Shown: piece after piece, positions 46,718-56,008 of the stretch | How positions within the stretch are numbered: position 1 is the first letter of the stretch | How the letters are laid out: the number at the start of each line of letters is the position of its first letter | Source of the DNA: Blattabacterium cuenoti | GTDB lineage: Bacteria > Bacteroidota > Bacteroidia > Flavobacteriales > Blattabacteriaceae | DNA length: 64,000 nt | Assembly: GCF_014252075.1 (NCBI RefSeq) | Contig: NZ_CP059209.1 | Location: 62,001-126,000 of the forward strand | Direction of reading: 5' to 3' | The notes under the pieces: model-generated | Databases searched by the model: none | The model's input: the letters and a program-made list of their open reading frames with translations, nothing else | Told to the model about the DNA's origin: nothing | Translations under genes and position numbers: made by a program

Positions 46718-47353
46718 TTATAATTTATTTTCAATAAACATGAGATATTTTTCTACATTTTTTCTATACAAAAAAAAAGGATATTTATTTTCTATTTTTT
46801 GAAAAAAATATTTAGAATTTTTATATTGATTCATAGAAAAACTTAATAATGCCGCTTTGTAATAATAAAGAGGAGTAGTTATTTCATTCTCTCTGATATT
46901 TGCCGCAATAATATAATTTTTTAAAGCTTCTTTTTTATTTTTCATTTGTGTAAAAGCATCGCCTATCATTCCATATTTTATAGCAGGTAACATTTCATCT
47001 TTTGCAGAAAAATTTTTCATCATTTTGATAGATTCTTTATAATAACCTAATTTATAATAGCAAATTCCTGCATAAAATTTAGAAATATTTCCTGCTTTTG
47101 TAAATGGGTATTTGGAAGCTATCCCATAGAATCCTAAATAATTAATTTTGTCCTTTTTTCTATTTAAAGCTTTATCTATAAAACCTTGATAAAGATATTG
47201 TTGAGCGTAATTCAATTCTTTCATAGCTTTTTTTTCTGAAGGGGACAAAAATAATTTTTTGAAAAAAAAACATATAACAATTATTATTATTGATAGAAAT
47301 ATGAAAAAAAAAATTGTATTATTTTTTGTTAAACGTTTCTTTATTTCATTCAT
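46718..47353 (-). CDS. Membrane-anchored TPR-repeat protein
   Basis: A 211-residue protein with one N-terminal membrane helix (about 12-33) and then several TPR-like helix pairs (AKYPFTKAGNISKFYAGICY, YYKESIKMMKNFS, MKNKKEALKNYIIAANI). In flavobacterial genomes a similar tetratricopeptide protein sits beside ribH. Its role is unknown; a YfgM-like periplasmic chaperone or scaffold is one possibility. It ends 10 bases from ribH. Confidence 0.8.
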   Translation of the reverse strand: MNEIKKRLTKNNTIFFFIFLSIIIIVICFFFKKLFLSPSEKKAMKELNYAQQYLYQGFIDKALNRKKDKINYLGFYGIASKYPFTKAGNISKFYAGICYYKLGYYKESIKMMKNFSAKDEMLPAIKYGMIGDAFTQMKNKKEALKNYIIAANIRENEITTPLYYYKAALLSFSMNQYKNSKYFFQKIENKYPFFLYRKNVEKYLMFIENKL

Positions 47354-47394
47354 TATACATAAATAATAGTAGAACTATAGATCTATAAATTTAA

Positions 47395-48729
47395 TTAATT
47401 ATAATTAGTTTTTTTTCTTATTACTTCTATGGTTTTTATTCTTTTATTATCCATACTTCTTATAATAAAGGAATAATTTAGAAAATTTATCTTTTGTTTT
47501 TTTTTTGGAAATTCTTTATTTATTTCCATGATAAAACCACCTAGAGTGTCAGCGTCTCCTTTTTTTTTCTCAAAATAAACTTCTTCTTTAATTTCCATAA
47601 TACGATAGAAATTAATTAAGGAAGTTTTCCCATCAAATAAATAATTATTTTGATTTAATTTAGAGTAAGACATATCTTCTTCATCAAATTCATCAATAAT
47701 ATCTCCCACTATCTCTTCGATCACATCTTCAAGAGTAACTAATCCACAAGTCCCTCCATATTCATCTACTACAATGGCTAAATGAATCTTTCTTTTTTTA
47801 AAATCATTTAAAAGATCATCTATCTTTTTTTTTTCTGGAACAAAAAAAGGAGGATGAATTAATTGAGTCCATTCAAAATTTCTATCATAAATAAATGGAA
47901 GAAGATCTTTAGCAAAAAGTACCCCTTCTATATCATCAATACTATCTTTATAAATAGGGATACGAGAATATCCTTGATAACGAACTAATTCTAAAACATC
48001 AGAAAAAATTTTGTTATTATTTAGAGCAAACATATCTATTCTTGGAGTCATAATTTGATGTGTTTCTGTATTTCCAAAATCAACAATTCTTTGCAAGAAT
48101 TGACATTCTTTAACATTTTTTTGATTTGAAGAAGTGATTTTCAATGCTTTTGAAAGTTGATCTACAGAAATTAAATTCTTTTTTTTAATCACTTTTTTTT
48201 CTATAAACTTTGAAATAAAAATTATTATCCTGCTAATAGGATCCAGTATTTTACTAAGAAAAATCAATGGTTTTGACATAAAAACTGCAAAACGAAAATT
48301 ATTTTTACTAGCATATATTTTAGGGATAATCTCTCCGAATAAAAGCAAAATAAAAGTAAGAAGCCCCACTTCTAAAAGAAAATTAATAGGAACATGAAAC
48401 TGATTATAAACAATCAAACATTCATTTTCTAAAAATTCTGTTATTAAATAGGAACTTAATATCACGATTCCAATATTCGAAAAATTGTTGGAAATTAATA
48501 TTGTAGCCAAGAGTTTTTTTCTATCTCTAAGAATTTTTAATACGAGATTTCCTTTATGAGAGTTTTTTTTTCTCTCTCTGTCAATAGTTTTTTTTTCTAT
48601 ACAAAAAAAAGCAGTTTCTGATCCAGATATTAGTGCAGAAAACAATAGAAGTATTATTATTAATGCAAAATATAAAATTAAATATAAAGTACTTTCTAAA
48701 AAAATATTCGTAGAAGATTCTTTTTCCAA
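47395..48729 (-). CDS. CNNM/CBS/CorC_HlyC membrane protein, GldE-like
   Basis: Three membrane helices with the DUF21/CNNM start (LLLFSALISGSETAFFCIE) are followed by two CBS units (MTPRIDMFALNNN and IHLAIVVDEYGGTCGLVTLEDVIEEIVGDIIDE, quoted in short: VVDEYGGTCGLVTLEDVIEE) and a CorC_HlyC tail. It is 444 residues. In gliding Flavobacteria the gene between mutY-ssb and gldD is gldE, and the neighbourhood here is similar, so this is probably the gldE orthologue. Without gliding genes it may serve in metal transport. Confidence 0.85.
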   Translation of the reverse strand: MEKESSTNIFLESTLYLILYFALIIILLLFSALISGSETAFFCIEKKTIDRERKKNSHKGNLVLKILRDRKKLLATILISNNFSNIGIVILSSYLITEFLENECLIVYNQFHVPINFLLEVGLLTFILLLFGEIIPKIYASKNNFRFAVFMSKPLIFLSKILDPISRIIIFISKFIEKKVIKKKNLISVDQLSKALKITSSNQKNVKECQFLQRIVDFGNTETHQIMTPRIDMFALNNNKIFSDVLELVRYQGYSRIPIYKDSIDDIEGVLFAKDLLPFIYDRNFEWTQLIHPPFFVPEKKKIDDLLNDFKKRKIHLAIVVDEYGGTCGLVTLEDVIEEIVGDIIDEFDEEDMSYSKLNQNNYLFDGKTSLINFYRIMEIKEEVYFEKKKGDADTLGGFIMEINKEFPKKKQKINFLNYSFIIRSMDNKRIKTIEVIRKKTNYN

Positions 48730-48853
48730 TAGATTAAATTTTGATGATAATTTTTAGAAAAAAAAATTGCGAAAATAAAATTGTATAATCCATTCCATAT
48801 ATAAGTTCATCACTAAATCATTTTTTCATGTTTTAAAAATAATACAATGGGAC

Positions 48854-48874
48854 TAGGAAAAGGATATTTTCCTA
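48854..48874 (-). terminator. 8-bp hairpin over the mutY stop codon
   Basis: TAGGAAAA/TTTTCCTA perfect stem with a 5-base loop. It includes the last bases of mutY. No T-run follows on the minus strand, so it is either a weak terminator or an mRNA end-protecting stem. Confidence 0.3.
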
Positions 48875-49864
48875 TTTCATCATGTGGGACAAAAAAAAAT
48901 TATCAAAAAATATCTTTTTTTTAAAATATCTTAAAATTTCACAATTTAAAAATTGAATAAATAAAATTTGATGAGTAATTTTATGTTTGGTTTGATAAAT
49001 AATCATGATATTAGAAGAAACAATCCTAAATTTTTTCCAAATTTTATCTTTAATTTCATGATTAGTAAGATTTTTTTTTGATTCTATCAAAGGGAAATCA
49101 TAAAGCCCTTTCCATATATCTTTGGAAGATCTTTTATTGAGACAAATATTTTTATTATGATCACACATGAAAATATAGTAAAAATATCTATGTTTTAGAA
49201 CAGATTTTTTTATTTTTTTTACAGGAAGTTTGTATACAGTATCATTTTTAATGGAAAAACAAGAATTTTTAACTGGACATAATAAACATTTTGTATTTTT
49301 TGGAGTGCATAAAATAGAACCAATATCCATAATTGCTTGATTAAAAATCCCCGGATATTCAAAATCCATCATTTTTAAAATTGTAACTCTAAAAAGTTTT
49401 TTTGTAGCAGTAGATGTTATATCATCGTAAATTCCCAAATATCTGGAAAACACTCTATAAGCATTTACATCAACAGCAGGAATTACTTCATTAAAACATA
49501 TAGAAGCCACAGCAGCTCCTGTATATGAACCTATTCCCTTATATTTTATTAATTCTTTATATTTTTTTGGAAAAAAATTGTCTTTTTTTAATTTTTTAGC
49601 AAAAGAATGTAAATTTTTTGCTCTGGAATAATAACCTAATCCTTCCCATTCTTTTAATACGTTTCTTTCGTCCGCTTGAGCTAACTTTTCTAAGTTTGGA
49701 AATTTTTTTATAAAGTTTGAATAATATTTTATAGTTTTTGAAACTCTTGTTTGTTGTAACATAAATTCTGAAACTAATATATAATATGGATTTTTAGTCT
49801 CTCTCCAAGGAAGTTTTCTATGATTTTTTTCGTACCAATTTATTATTTTTTTAGAAAAATCCAT
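48872..49864 (-). CDS. mutY: A/G-specific adenine glycosylase
   Basis: Removes A opposite 8-oxoG. The catalytic Glu lies in SEFMLQQTRV and the Asp in AVDVNAYRV, with the helix-hairpin-helix KGIGSYTGAAVAS. The Fe-S loop C-x6-C-x2-C-x5-C is intact (CTPKNTKCLLCPVKNSC). The C-terminal NUDIX-like domain is present but diverged and short. It is 330 residues and divergent from HU. The ssb gene that I would expect next in Flavobacteria is absent. Confidence 0.93.
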   Translation of the reverse strand: MDFSKKIINWYEKNHRKLPWRETKNPYYILVSEFMLQQTRVSKTIKYYSNFIKKFPNLEKLAQADERNVLKEWEGLGYYSRAKNLHSFAKKLKKDNFFPKKYKELIKYKGIGSYTGAAVASICFNEVIPAVDVNAYRVFSRYLGIYDDITSTATKKLFRVTILKMMDFEYPGIFNQAIMDIGSILCTPKNTKCLLCPVKNSCFSIKNDTVYKLPVKKIKKSVLKHRYFYYIFMCDHNKNICLNKRSSKDIWKGLYDFPLIESKKNLTNHEIKDKIWKKFRIVSSNIMIIYQTKHKITHQILFIQFLNCEILRYFKKKIFFDNFFLSHMMK

Positions 49865-49946
49865 ATATGTTTAATTTTAGAGCAATTTTATAAAAAATTG
49901 GTATATTTAGGAAACCGAATTTTGTTATTCGATATAATGATTTAAC

Positions 49947-50240
49947 ATGACAAAAGCAGATATAATAACAGAAATCATATCAGAAACTGGATCTGAGAGA
50001 ATTGATACGCAAAAGGTGATAGAAACATTTATGAAAAAAATAAAACAAAGTCTTACTTCTGGAGAAAATGTTTATTTAAGAGGATTTGGATCATTTATTA
50101 TTAAATATCGAGCGAAAAAACTTGGACGTCATATTTCAAAAGATGAATCTATTGTAATTCCTGCGCATAACATTCCAGCATTTAAGCCGGCAAAATCTTT
50201 TACCGAATTAGTAAAGAAAAATGTTCCTATAAAAAAATAA
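49947..50240 (+). CDS. hup: HU/IHF-family DNA-binding protein
   Basis: Nucleoid protein of 97 residues. GFGSFIIKYRAKKLGRH and IPAHNIPAFKPAKSF form the DNA-bending arm and final strand of the HU fold. As the nucleoid proteins of endosymbionts are few, this is probably a main chromosomal architectural protein. It is followed by a tiny basic gene and rng. Confidence 0.93.
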   Translation: MTKADIITEIISETGSERIDTQKVIETFMKKIKQSLTSGENVYLRGFGSFIIKYRAKKLGRHISKDESIVIPAHNIPAFKPAKSFTELVKKNVPIKK

Positions 50241-50280
50241 TTACACAGTAGGGATATTGAATCAACAACGACCTAAAATT

Positions 50281-50370
50281 ATGCCAAACGGAAAAAAAAG
50301 AAAAAGACGTAAGATCGCTACCCATAAAAGAAAAAAAAGAAATAGAAAAAATAGGCATAAAAAAAAATAA
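50281..50370 (+). CDS. 29-residue basic peptide, AURKAIP1/COX24 (mS38-like) family
   Basis: Starts at ATG 50281 with MPNGKKRKRRKIATHKRKKR and ends NRHKKK; about two thirds of residues are Lys, Arg or His. The MPxGKKRKRxKxATHKRKKR pattern is that of a conserved Bacteroidetes mini-protein annotated as AURKAIP1/COX24 domain, related to mitochondrial ribosomal protein mS38. It sits between HU and rng, the same place as I recall for free-living relatives. Very short, yet all codons fit, and the conserved sequence argues strongly that it is translated. It is probably a small ribosomal-subunit protein. Confidence 0.85.
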   Translation: MPNGKKRKRRKIATHKRKKRNRKNRHKKK

Positions 50371-50425
50371 AACTTAATTAATCTATTGTAGTTTCTAAAA
50401 CTTTTTTCCTTGTTTTTATGTATGT

Positions 50426-51976
50426 ATGAATAAAGATAAAGAGTTAATTATAAATGCAGAAGAACAAGAAGTAAAAATAGCTCTTTTAGAAGAAGGTAAA
50501 TTACTAGAGCTTCATAGAGAGGTTTTCAATCAAGAATTCTCTGTAGGAGATATCTATTTAGGAATAGTAAAAAAAATTTTGTATGGATTAAATGCTGCTA
50601 TCATCGATATAGGACATTCAAAATGTGCTTTTTTACATTATAACGATCTTGGATTTCAAATAGATAAAATGTTAGAGATAGTTTCTATGAATACAAAAAC
50701 AAAATTTGTATCTAACAATTTGGAAAAATTTGAAAAAACAGAAAACAGAAATTCTATAGATAATATATTACATCCTGGACAAAAAATTTTAGTTCAAATT
50801 TCTAAAGAACCTATTTCTAATAAAGGCCCAAAATTAACTGCAAAAGTATGCATACCAGGAAGATATTTAATCCTCATTCCTTTATCAGAAAAGATTTCTA
50901 TTTCTAAAAAAATAAAAAATGTAAAGGAAAAAAGTAGATTGATTTCTTACATAAGAAAGACAAAACCTAATGAATTTGGTATTATTATTCGTACAGCCTC
51001 CTATAATAAAACAGAAGAAGTTTTGAATGTAGAACTGATTTTTTTAATCAAAAAATGGAAAAGAACATTGAAAAATCTGATTAAATTACCTCCAATTAGA
51101 GTTTTGAGCGAAATTAGCAAAACTTATTGTTTATTAAGAGATACATTAAATGATGATTTTAAATCTATTTATTGTAATAATAGTCTTCTTTGTCAAGAAA
51201 TTCATTCATATTTATCTTTAATTGCTCCGGAAAAAACTAACATAATTAAATATTATAAAGAAAATATTCCCATATTTGAAAAATATGGAATAGAAAAACA
51301 AATACAAATTTTTTTAGGGAGAAATGTTCCTCTTGAAAATGGTGCTTATCTTATTATAGAACATACTGAAGCTTTACATGTTATAGATGTTAATAGTGGA
51401 ATGAATAATCACATGAAGAAAAATTGTACAGAATTGGAAAGAATTGATAATATATTAAAAATTAATATATTAGCGGCTACAGAAATAGCTAGACAACTTA
51501 GATTAAGAGATATGGGAGGGATAATTGTAGTCGATTTTATAGACATGTCTGAATCTATTCATAGGAAACAGTTATATGAACATTTAAAGGAAAAAATGAA
51601 AAATGACAGGGCAAAACACAAAATATTGCCTCCAAATAAATTTGGGTTAGTTCAATTTACTCGTCATAGAGTAAGACCTGAGTTGAAAATGAATATTGAT
51701 AATAATGAAAAATCTAAAAATTCTCCTATGAATTATATTCATCGTTTAGAATTTGTTCTAGAATCTATTATAAAAAATAAAAATCATCAGGGAATACAAT
51801 TACATATACATTCTTTTGTTTCATCTTATTTGAAAAAAGGATTTCCTTCTATTCAACAAAAATGGTTGTTAAAATATAAAAAATGGATTAAAATAATTCC
51901 AAGAGACACGTTTGGATATACAGAATACCAAGTATTCAATAAAAATCACAAAATGATATCTTCTTCTTTTCATTGA
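50426..51976 (+). CDS. rng: Ribonuclease E/G family protein
   Basis: Endoribonuclease for RNA decay and rRNA processing. It has a split S1 domain (GDIYLGIVKKILYGLNAAIIDIG), the RNase H-like and DNase I-like parts with HVIDVNSGM and LRDMGGIIVVDFIDM carrying the catalytic Asp residues. The CPxC zinc-link seen in E. coli RNase E/G is absent; the place reads KNSPMNYIHRLEF. It is 516 residues. It is downstream of HU and the mS38-like peptide. The tRNA-Leu gene begins 23 bases after it. Confidence 0.93.
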   Translation: MNKDKELIINAEEQEVKIALLEEGKLLELHREVFNQEFSVGDIYLGIVKKILYGLNAAIIDIGHSKCAFLHYNDLGFQIDKMLEIVSMNTKTKFVSNNLEKFEKTENRNSIDNILHPGQKILVQISKEPISNKGPKLTAKVCIPGRYLILIPLSEKISISKKIKNVKEKSRLISYIRKTKPNEFGIIIRTASYNKTEEVLNVELIFLIKKWKRTLKNLIKLPPIRVLSEISKTYCLLRDTLNDDFKSIYCNNSLLCQEIHSYLSLIAPEKTNIIKYYKENIPIFEKYGIEKQIQIFLGRNVPLENGAYLIIEHTEALHVIDVNSGMNNHMKKNCTELERIDNILKINILAATEIARQLRLRDMGGIIVVDFIDMSESIHRKQLYEHLKEKMKNDRAKHKILPPNKFGLVQFTRHRVRPELKMNIDNNEKSKNSPMNYIHRLEFVLESIIKNKNHQGIQLHIHSFVSSYLKKGFPSIQQKWLLKYKKWIKIIPRDTFGYTEYQVFNKNHKMISSSFH

Positions 51977-51999
51977 TTTACAATGAAAAATGATTATTA

Positions 52000-52082
52000 G
52001 TGGGCGTGGTGAAATTGGTAGACACGTCAGACTTAGGATCTGATGCCTATTAAGCGTAAGGGTTCGAATCCCTTCGCCCGCA
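52000..52082 (+). tRNA. trnL: tRNA-Leu (anticodon UAG)
   Basis: The acceptor stem GTGGGCG/CGCCCGC has one T-G pair. The anticodon stem TCAGA/TCTGA with loop CTTAGGA gives anticodon TAG. It has a class II variable arm and the T arm AGGGTTCGAATCCCT. It is 83 bases with no encoded CCA. It can read all CUN codons with an unmodified U34. Confidence 0.95.
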
Positions 52083-52098
52083 TTTTATGATTTTATTT

Positions 52099-53346
52099 TT
52101 ATATAATATTCCTTTTTTTGTATCCTATATAAATTTGTCTAGGTCTTCCTATGGGATCTCTATTAAATTTTATTTCTTTCCAATGTGCCATCCACCCTGG
52201 TAATCTTCCTAAAGCAAACATAACAGTGAACATGTCTTTTGGAATACCTATAGCTTGATAAATAATTCCTGAATAAAAATCAATATTAGGATAAAGTTTT
52301 TTTTCCACAAAATAAGAATCTTGAAGAGCTTTTTGTTCAAGAGTTTTTGCTAATTCTAAAATTGGATCAAAAATTTCTAATTTTTTGATGAGATTTTCAG
52401 CTACTTCTTTCGCTATTTCCGCTCTAGGATCAAAATTTTTATAAATTCTATGTCCAAATCCCATCAATCGAAATGGATCTTTCTTATTTTTTGCTTTTTC
52501 TACCCATTTTTTTATATTTCCTCCACTATTTAAAATAGTTTCTAACATTTCAATTACAGCTTGATTGGCTCCTCCATGTAATCTTCCCCAAAGAGCACTA
52601 ATTCCTGCAGATATAGATGAAAATAGTCCTGAATGAGCAGAACCCAATAAACGGACAGTGGTTGTTGAGCAATTTTGCTCATGATCAGCATGTAATATTA
52701 ATAGTTTATCCAAAGCATCCGTAATAATAGGATTTTGTTGGTAAGATTTATTGGGAATAGAAAAAAACATCTTTAATAAATTGGAAGTATAATCAAGATT
52801 ATGATCTGCATAAGAAGGAGGAAGCCCTACTTTTTTTCTGTAAGTTAAAGCAGCTAATATAGGGAGTTTAGCTAAAAGATGAAGATACATATCTTCTTCT
52901 TGTTGACAATTTGTAAACGCAGTTAAAATATAGGTTAAAGAAGATAATATTCCCATTGGATGATAATTATCAGGTATTTTATCAAGTATTTGATAAATTT
53001 CCTGATTAATATGATTGAATTTTTTTATTTTTTCAGAGAAAGATTTCAATTGTGCAGTATTGGGAAGTTCTCCATTTAAAATTAGATAACTCGTTTCCAT
53101 AAACGAACACTTATTAATAATTTGTTCAATAGGATACCCTCTATATAAAAGCTCTCCTTTTTCTCCATCTATGAAACTGATAGAACTTTTGGCTATTCCT
53201 GTATTTTTTAATCCTGGATCAAATGTGATCAACCCTGTATTTTCTCTTAATTTAGAAATATTAATGGCTTTTTCGTAAAAAGTTCCATAAACTACAGGAA
53301 GCTTATAATGACATCCATTAATATCGAAATGAACAATACTGCACAT
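52099..53346 (-). CDS. gltA: Citrate synthase (type II)
   Basis: First TCA enzyme, 415 residues. ILHADHEQNCSTTTVRLLGS, the catalytic His in LWGRLHGGANQAVIEML and MGFGHRIYKNFDPRA are present, as is the Asp near NIDFYSG. Complete. It shows that the oxidative branch is at least begun here; some Blattabacterium lineages have lost citrate synthase. It stands between a tRNA-Leu and the GHMP kinase. Confidence 0.95.
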   Translation of the reverse strand: MCSIVHFDINGCHYKLPVVYGTFYEKAINISKLRENTGLITFDPGLKNTGIAKSSISFIDGEKGELLYRGYPIEQIINKCSFMETSYLILNGELPNTAQLKSFSEKIKKFNHINQEIYQILDKIPDNYHPMGILSSLTYILTAFTNCQQEEDMYLHLLAKLPILAALTYRKKVGLPPSYADHNLDYTSNLLKMFFSIPNKSYQQNPIITDALDKLLILHADHEQNCSTTTVRLLGSAHSGLFSSISAGISALWGRLHGGANQAVIEMLETILNSGGNIKKWVEKAKNKKDPFRLMGFGHRIYKNFDPRAEIAKEVAENLIKKLEIFDPILELAKTLEQKALQDSYFVEKKLYPNIDFYSGIIYQAIGIPKDMFTVMFALGRLPGWMAHWKEIKFNRDPIGRPRQIYIGYKKRNII

Positions 53347-53399
53347 ATAAAATAAATTTTAAAATATATAATATAAATAAAATGTAGTTCTCCATATTT

Positions 53400-54320
53400 T
53401 TAGATAATCATCTCATCAAATGAAATTAGGGTTTGAAATCCTTTATTATAAAAATAATTTCTCATTCCTTTCCTAAAGCTGATCAAAACAAAATCCCCTC
53501 CCCATGCTCCTAAACTTTTAATTAACCCTAAATAATCTGGAAAATATGTTTCTTTAATAGTAGGAATATTTAATATCTTTGATATAATCATCTCATGTTT
53601 TAGTAATAATTTTTCAAATTCTTCCAATGTCTTACAAAAAGGGATTTTTTGAGTAATAGAAGATATAGACTCAATACTTTGAGTTGGTATATTTTTTTTA
53701 GAACGAAAAAATTGTATTCCATCACAAGTATTTTGTTTTTTATTGAGATGAAGAAAAAAAAGTTGATTTCTAAATGGAGGATTAAAATTTATAGGAATAA
53801 TATAAGGTTTTTTTTTATATAATTTATAAATTATTGGTTTTGAAGTAGAAACGCATGCTATATCATATCCACTTCCTGGAAAATCATTTCCTAATAACAT
53901 ATATGGATCTATTTTAGCCCATTTCGCTATGTTATGAATTAAAGTTGAACTACTTCCCAACCCCCAATTTCTAGGAAATTCTAGTTTTGTTTTTACATGT
54001 ATTCCCAATGAACTATTAAGAAAACTTTTTTGAAGTTTTTTGGATTTTAATAATAGATATCTTAGATTTTTTGCTATTTTTTTTTCTGTTTCATAAAAAA
54101 TTTCTAAAGAAGGAAGTTTGAAAATAACTTCAAACCAAGGTTTATTAATTTCGTCATAACTCTTCCAATGCAAAAAAGAAGAAAAATTCCGTTTTAATAT
54201 AGTTAACGATTGTCCTTTTATTGTAGGTAAAGCTAAACCACAAGCTCCACATAAAATAAAATATTCTCCTGTTAACAAAAGTTTTCCATGACTATAAAAA
54301 TGATTCTCATGTTGATGCAT
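53400..54320 (-). CDS. GYDIA-family GHMP kinase (mevalonate-pathway type)
   Basis: Small-molecule kinase of about 306 residues. The N-terminal GKLLLTGEYFIL, the ATP-binding NWGLGSSSTLIHN (GLGSSS) and GSGYDIACVSTSKP, which names the GYDIA subgroup, are all visible. In Flavobacteria it is taken to act in the mevalonate route to isoprenoids, but its exact substrate is not settled by sequence. An in-frame GTG at 54326 adds two residues; ATG 54320 is preferred. It lies 12 bases after fabD. Confidence 0.87.
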   Translation of the reverse strand: MHQHENHFYSHGKLLLTGEYFILCGACGLALPTIKGQSLTILKRNFSSFLHWKSYDEINKPWFEVIFKLPSLEIFYETEKKIAKNLRYLLLKSKKLQKSFLNSSLGIHVKTKLEFPRNWGLGSSSTLIHNIAKWAKIDPYMLLGNDFPGSGYDIACVSTSKPIIYKLYKKKPYIIPINFNPPFRNQLFFLHLNKKQNTCDGIQFFRSKKNIPTQSIESISSITQKIPFCKTLEEFEKLLLKHEMIISKILNIPTIKETYFPDYLGLIKSLGAWGGDFVLISFRKGMRNYFYNKGFQTLISFDEMII

Positions 54321-54332
54321 GATCACATGGTT

Positions 54333-55202
54333 TTATATTTTTTTTTCAAAATTTCTTAAAATTTTTCTAATTAAACCTTGCAAAATCTTTCCTGGACCTA
54401 TTTCTGTAAATGAAATAGCTCCATGAGAAATCATGTTTTCTATAGATTGTTTCCATTTTACAGGAGAAGTCAATTGTTCTACAAGATTTTTTTTGATATC
54501 GTTAGATTTTATAACCGATTGAGCATTTACATTTTGATATATTGGACATTTAGAGTCTTTAAAAGAAATTTTTTTTAAAAATTTTTTTAATTTTTTTCTA
54601 GCTGGTTCCATAATGGGAGAATGAAAAGCTCCATGAACAGGAAGAATGAATATTCTTTTAGCACCTTTTTTTTCTAAAGAAGAACAAACTCTTTTAAGAG
54701 CTTTATATTCTCCGGAAATGACTAGTTGTTCAGGTCCATTATAATTAGACGGAACAATAATTCCACTATCATCTTTACAAATATCTTCTACAATAGAATC
54801 TTCCAGCCCAAATATTACAGCCATTCCTCCATGAATTGATTCACAAATTTCTTGCATAATCGAAGCTCTTTTATTGACTATTCTCAACCCATTTTCAAAA
54901 GAAAATACATCAACTGCAGCTAAAGCAGAAAATTCCCCAAGAGAATGCCCAGCGACCATATCAGGTTCAAAATTATTTGATATTTTTGCTTTTATAACTG
55001 AATATATATAAATTGCAATCTGTGTGTATTTTGTTTGTTTTAAAATATCCATAGATCCTTCAAACATTATAGATGTGATTCGAAACCCTAAAATTTCATC
55101 AGATAATTGGAATAATTCTCTAGCCAAATGAGAGTTTTTATATAAGTTTTTTCCCATTCCTATAAATTGAGATCCTTGACCAGGAAATAGATAAGCTTTC
55201 AT
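54333..55202 (-). CDS. fabD: Malonyl-CoA:ACP transacylase
   Basis: Fatty-acid synthesis enzyme. FPGQGSQFIGMGKNLY at the N-terminus, the nucleophile motif AGHSLGEFSAL, and the catalytic His of LPVHGAFHSPIM are intact. It is 289 residues. It is divergent from tatD by 34 bases. No other fab genes are adjacent. Confidence 0.95.
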   Translation of the reverse strand: MKAYLFPGQGSQFIGMGKNLYKNSHLARELFQLSDEILGFRITSIMFEGSMDILKQTKYTQIAIYIYSVIKAKISNNFEPDMVAGHSLGEFSALAAVDVFSFENGLRIVNKRASIMQEICESIHGGMAVIFGLEDSIVEDICKDDSGIIVPSNYNGPEQLVISGEYKALKRVCSSLEKKGAKRIFILPVHGAFHSPIMEPARKKLKKFLKKISFKDSKCPIYQNVNAQSVIKSNDIKKNLVEQLTSPVKWKQSIENMISHGAISFTEIGPGKILQGLIRKILRNFEKKI

Positions 55203-55236
55203 AAGAATAAAAAATTTGTTTAAAATTAATAATTAT

Positions 55237-56001
55237 ATGAAAATTACTGATACGCATGCTCATCTTTATATGAAAGATTTTAATGAAGACATTGATTTTG
55301 TAATTCAAAAAGCTTTGATTCAAGGAATACACAGATTTTTTATTCCTTCTATAGATTCTTCCGATATTCCAAATATATTAAAATTAGAAAAAAAATATCC
55401 TAACATATGTTATGCGATGATAGGGCTTCATCCTAATAGAGTTTTTCCAGATAATTTAGAAAAAGAATTAAATAGTATTGAAAAATGGTTATGGAAACAT
55501 TCTTTTATTTCTGTAGGAGAAATTGGAATGGATCTTTATTCAGAAAAAAAGTTTCTTTCAGAACAAGAATACGCTTTTCAGATTCAAATAAAATGGGCAA
55601 GAAAAAAAAAACTCCCCATAGTTCTACACTGTAGAAAAGCTTTTGATCATATTTTTAATATTTTATCAAAAGAATCTTCTATTAAAGGAATATTTCATTG
55701 TTTTTCTGGAACTTTAGATCAAGCAAAAAAAATTATTGATTTTGGAATGAAAATAGGAATTGGAGGGATGATCACTTTCAAAAACAATCATGTCAGTCAA
55801 TTTTTGCATAAAATAAGTTTGGATCATCTAGTTCTAGAAACGGATTCCCCCTATCTTTCTCCACATCCTTTTAGAGGAAAAAGGAATGAACCAAAAAATT
55901 TAAGAATAATTTTAAAAAAACTTTCTCAAATTTATTCTACATCAGAAGAAAAAATAGCCGACATCATTCATATAAATGTAGAAAACTTATTTTTTTCATA
56001 A
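55237..56001 (+). CDS. tatD: TatD family metal-dependent hydrolase
   Basis: TIM-barrel nuclease-type hydrolase of about 254 residues. DTHAHLY, VGEIGMDLY, LHCRKAFD, GIFHCFSGT and LETDSPYLSPHP supply the metal ligands. The ATG at 55237 is preferred; the frame also opens at a TTG at 55216. Its physiological role is unclear (3'-5' DNase/RNase activity is reported for the family). It converges on fumC with a 7-base gap. Confidence 0.9.
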   Translation: MKITDTHAHLYMKDFNEDIDFVIQKALIQGIHRFFIPSIDSSDIPNILKLEKKYPNICYAMIGLHPNRVFPDNLEKELNSIEKWLWKHSFISVGEIGMDLYSEKKFLSEQEYAFQIQIKWARKKKLPIVLHCRKAFDHIFNILSKESSIKGIFHCFSGTLDQAKKIIDFGMKIGIGGMITFKNNHVSQFLHKISLDHLVLETDSPYLSPHPFRGKRNEPKNLRIILKKLSQIYSTSEEKIADIIHINVENLFFS

Positions 56002-56008
56002 TATTGAT

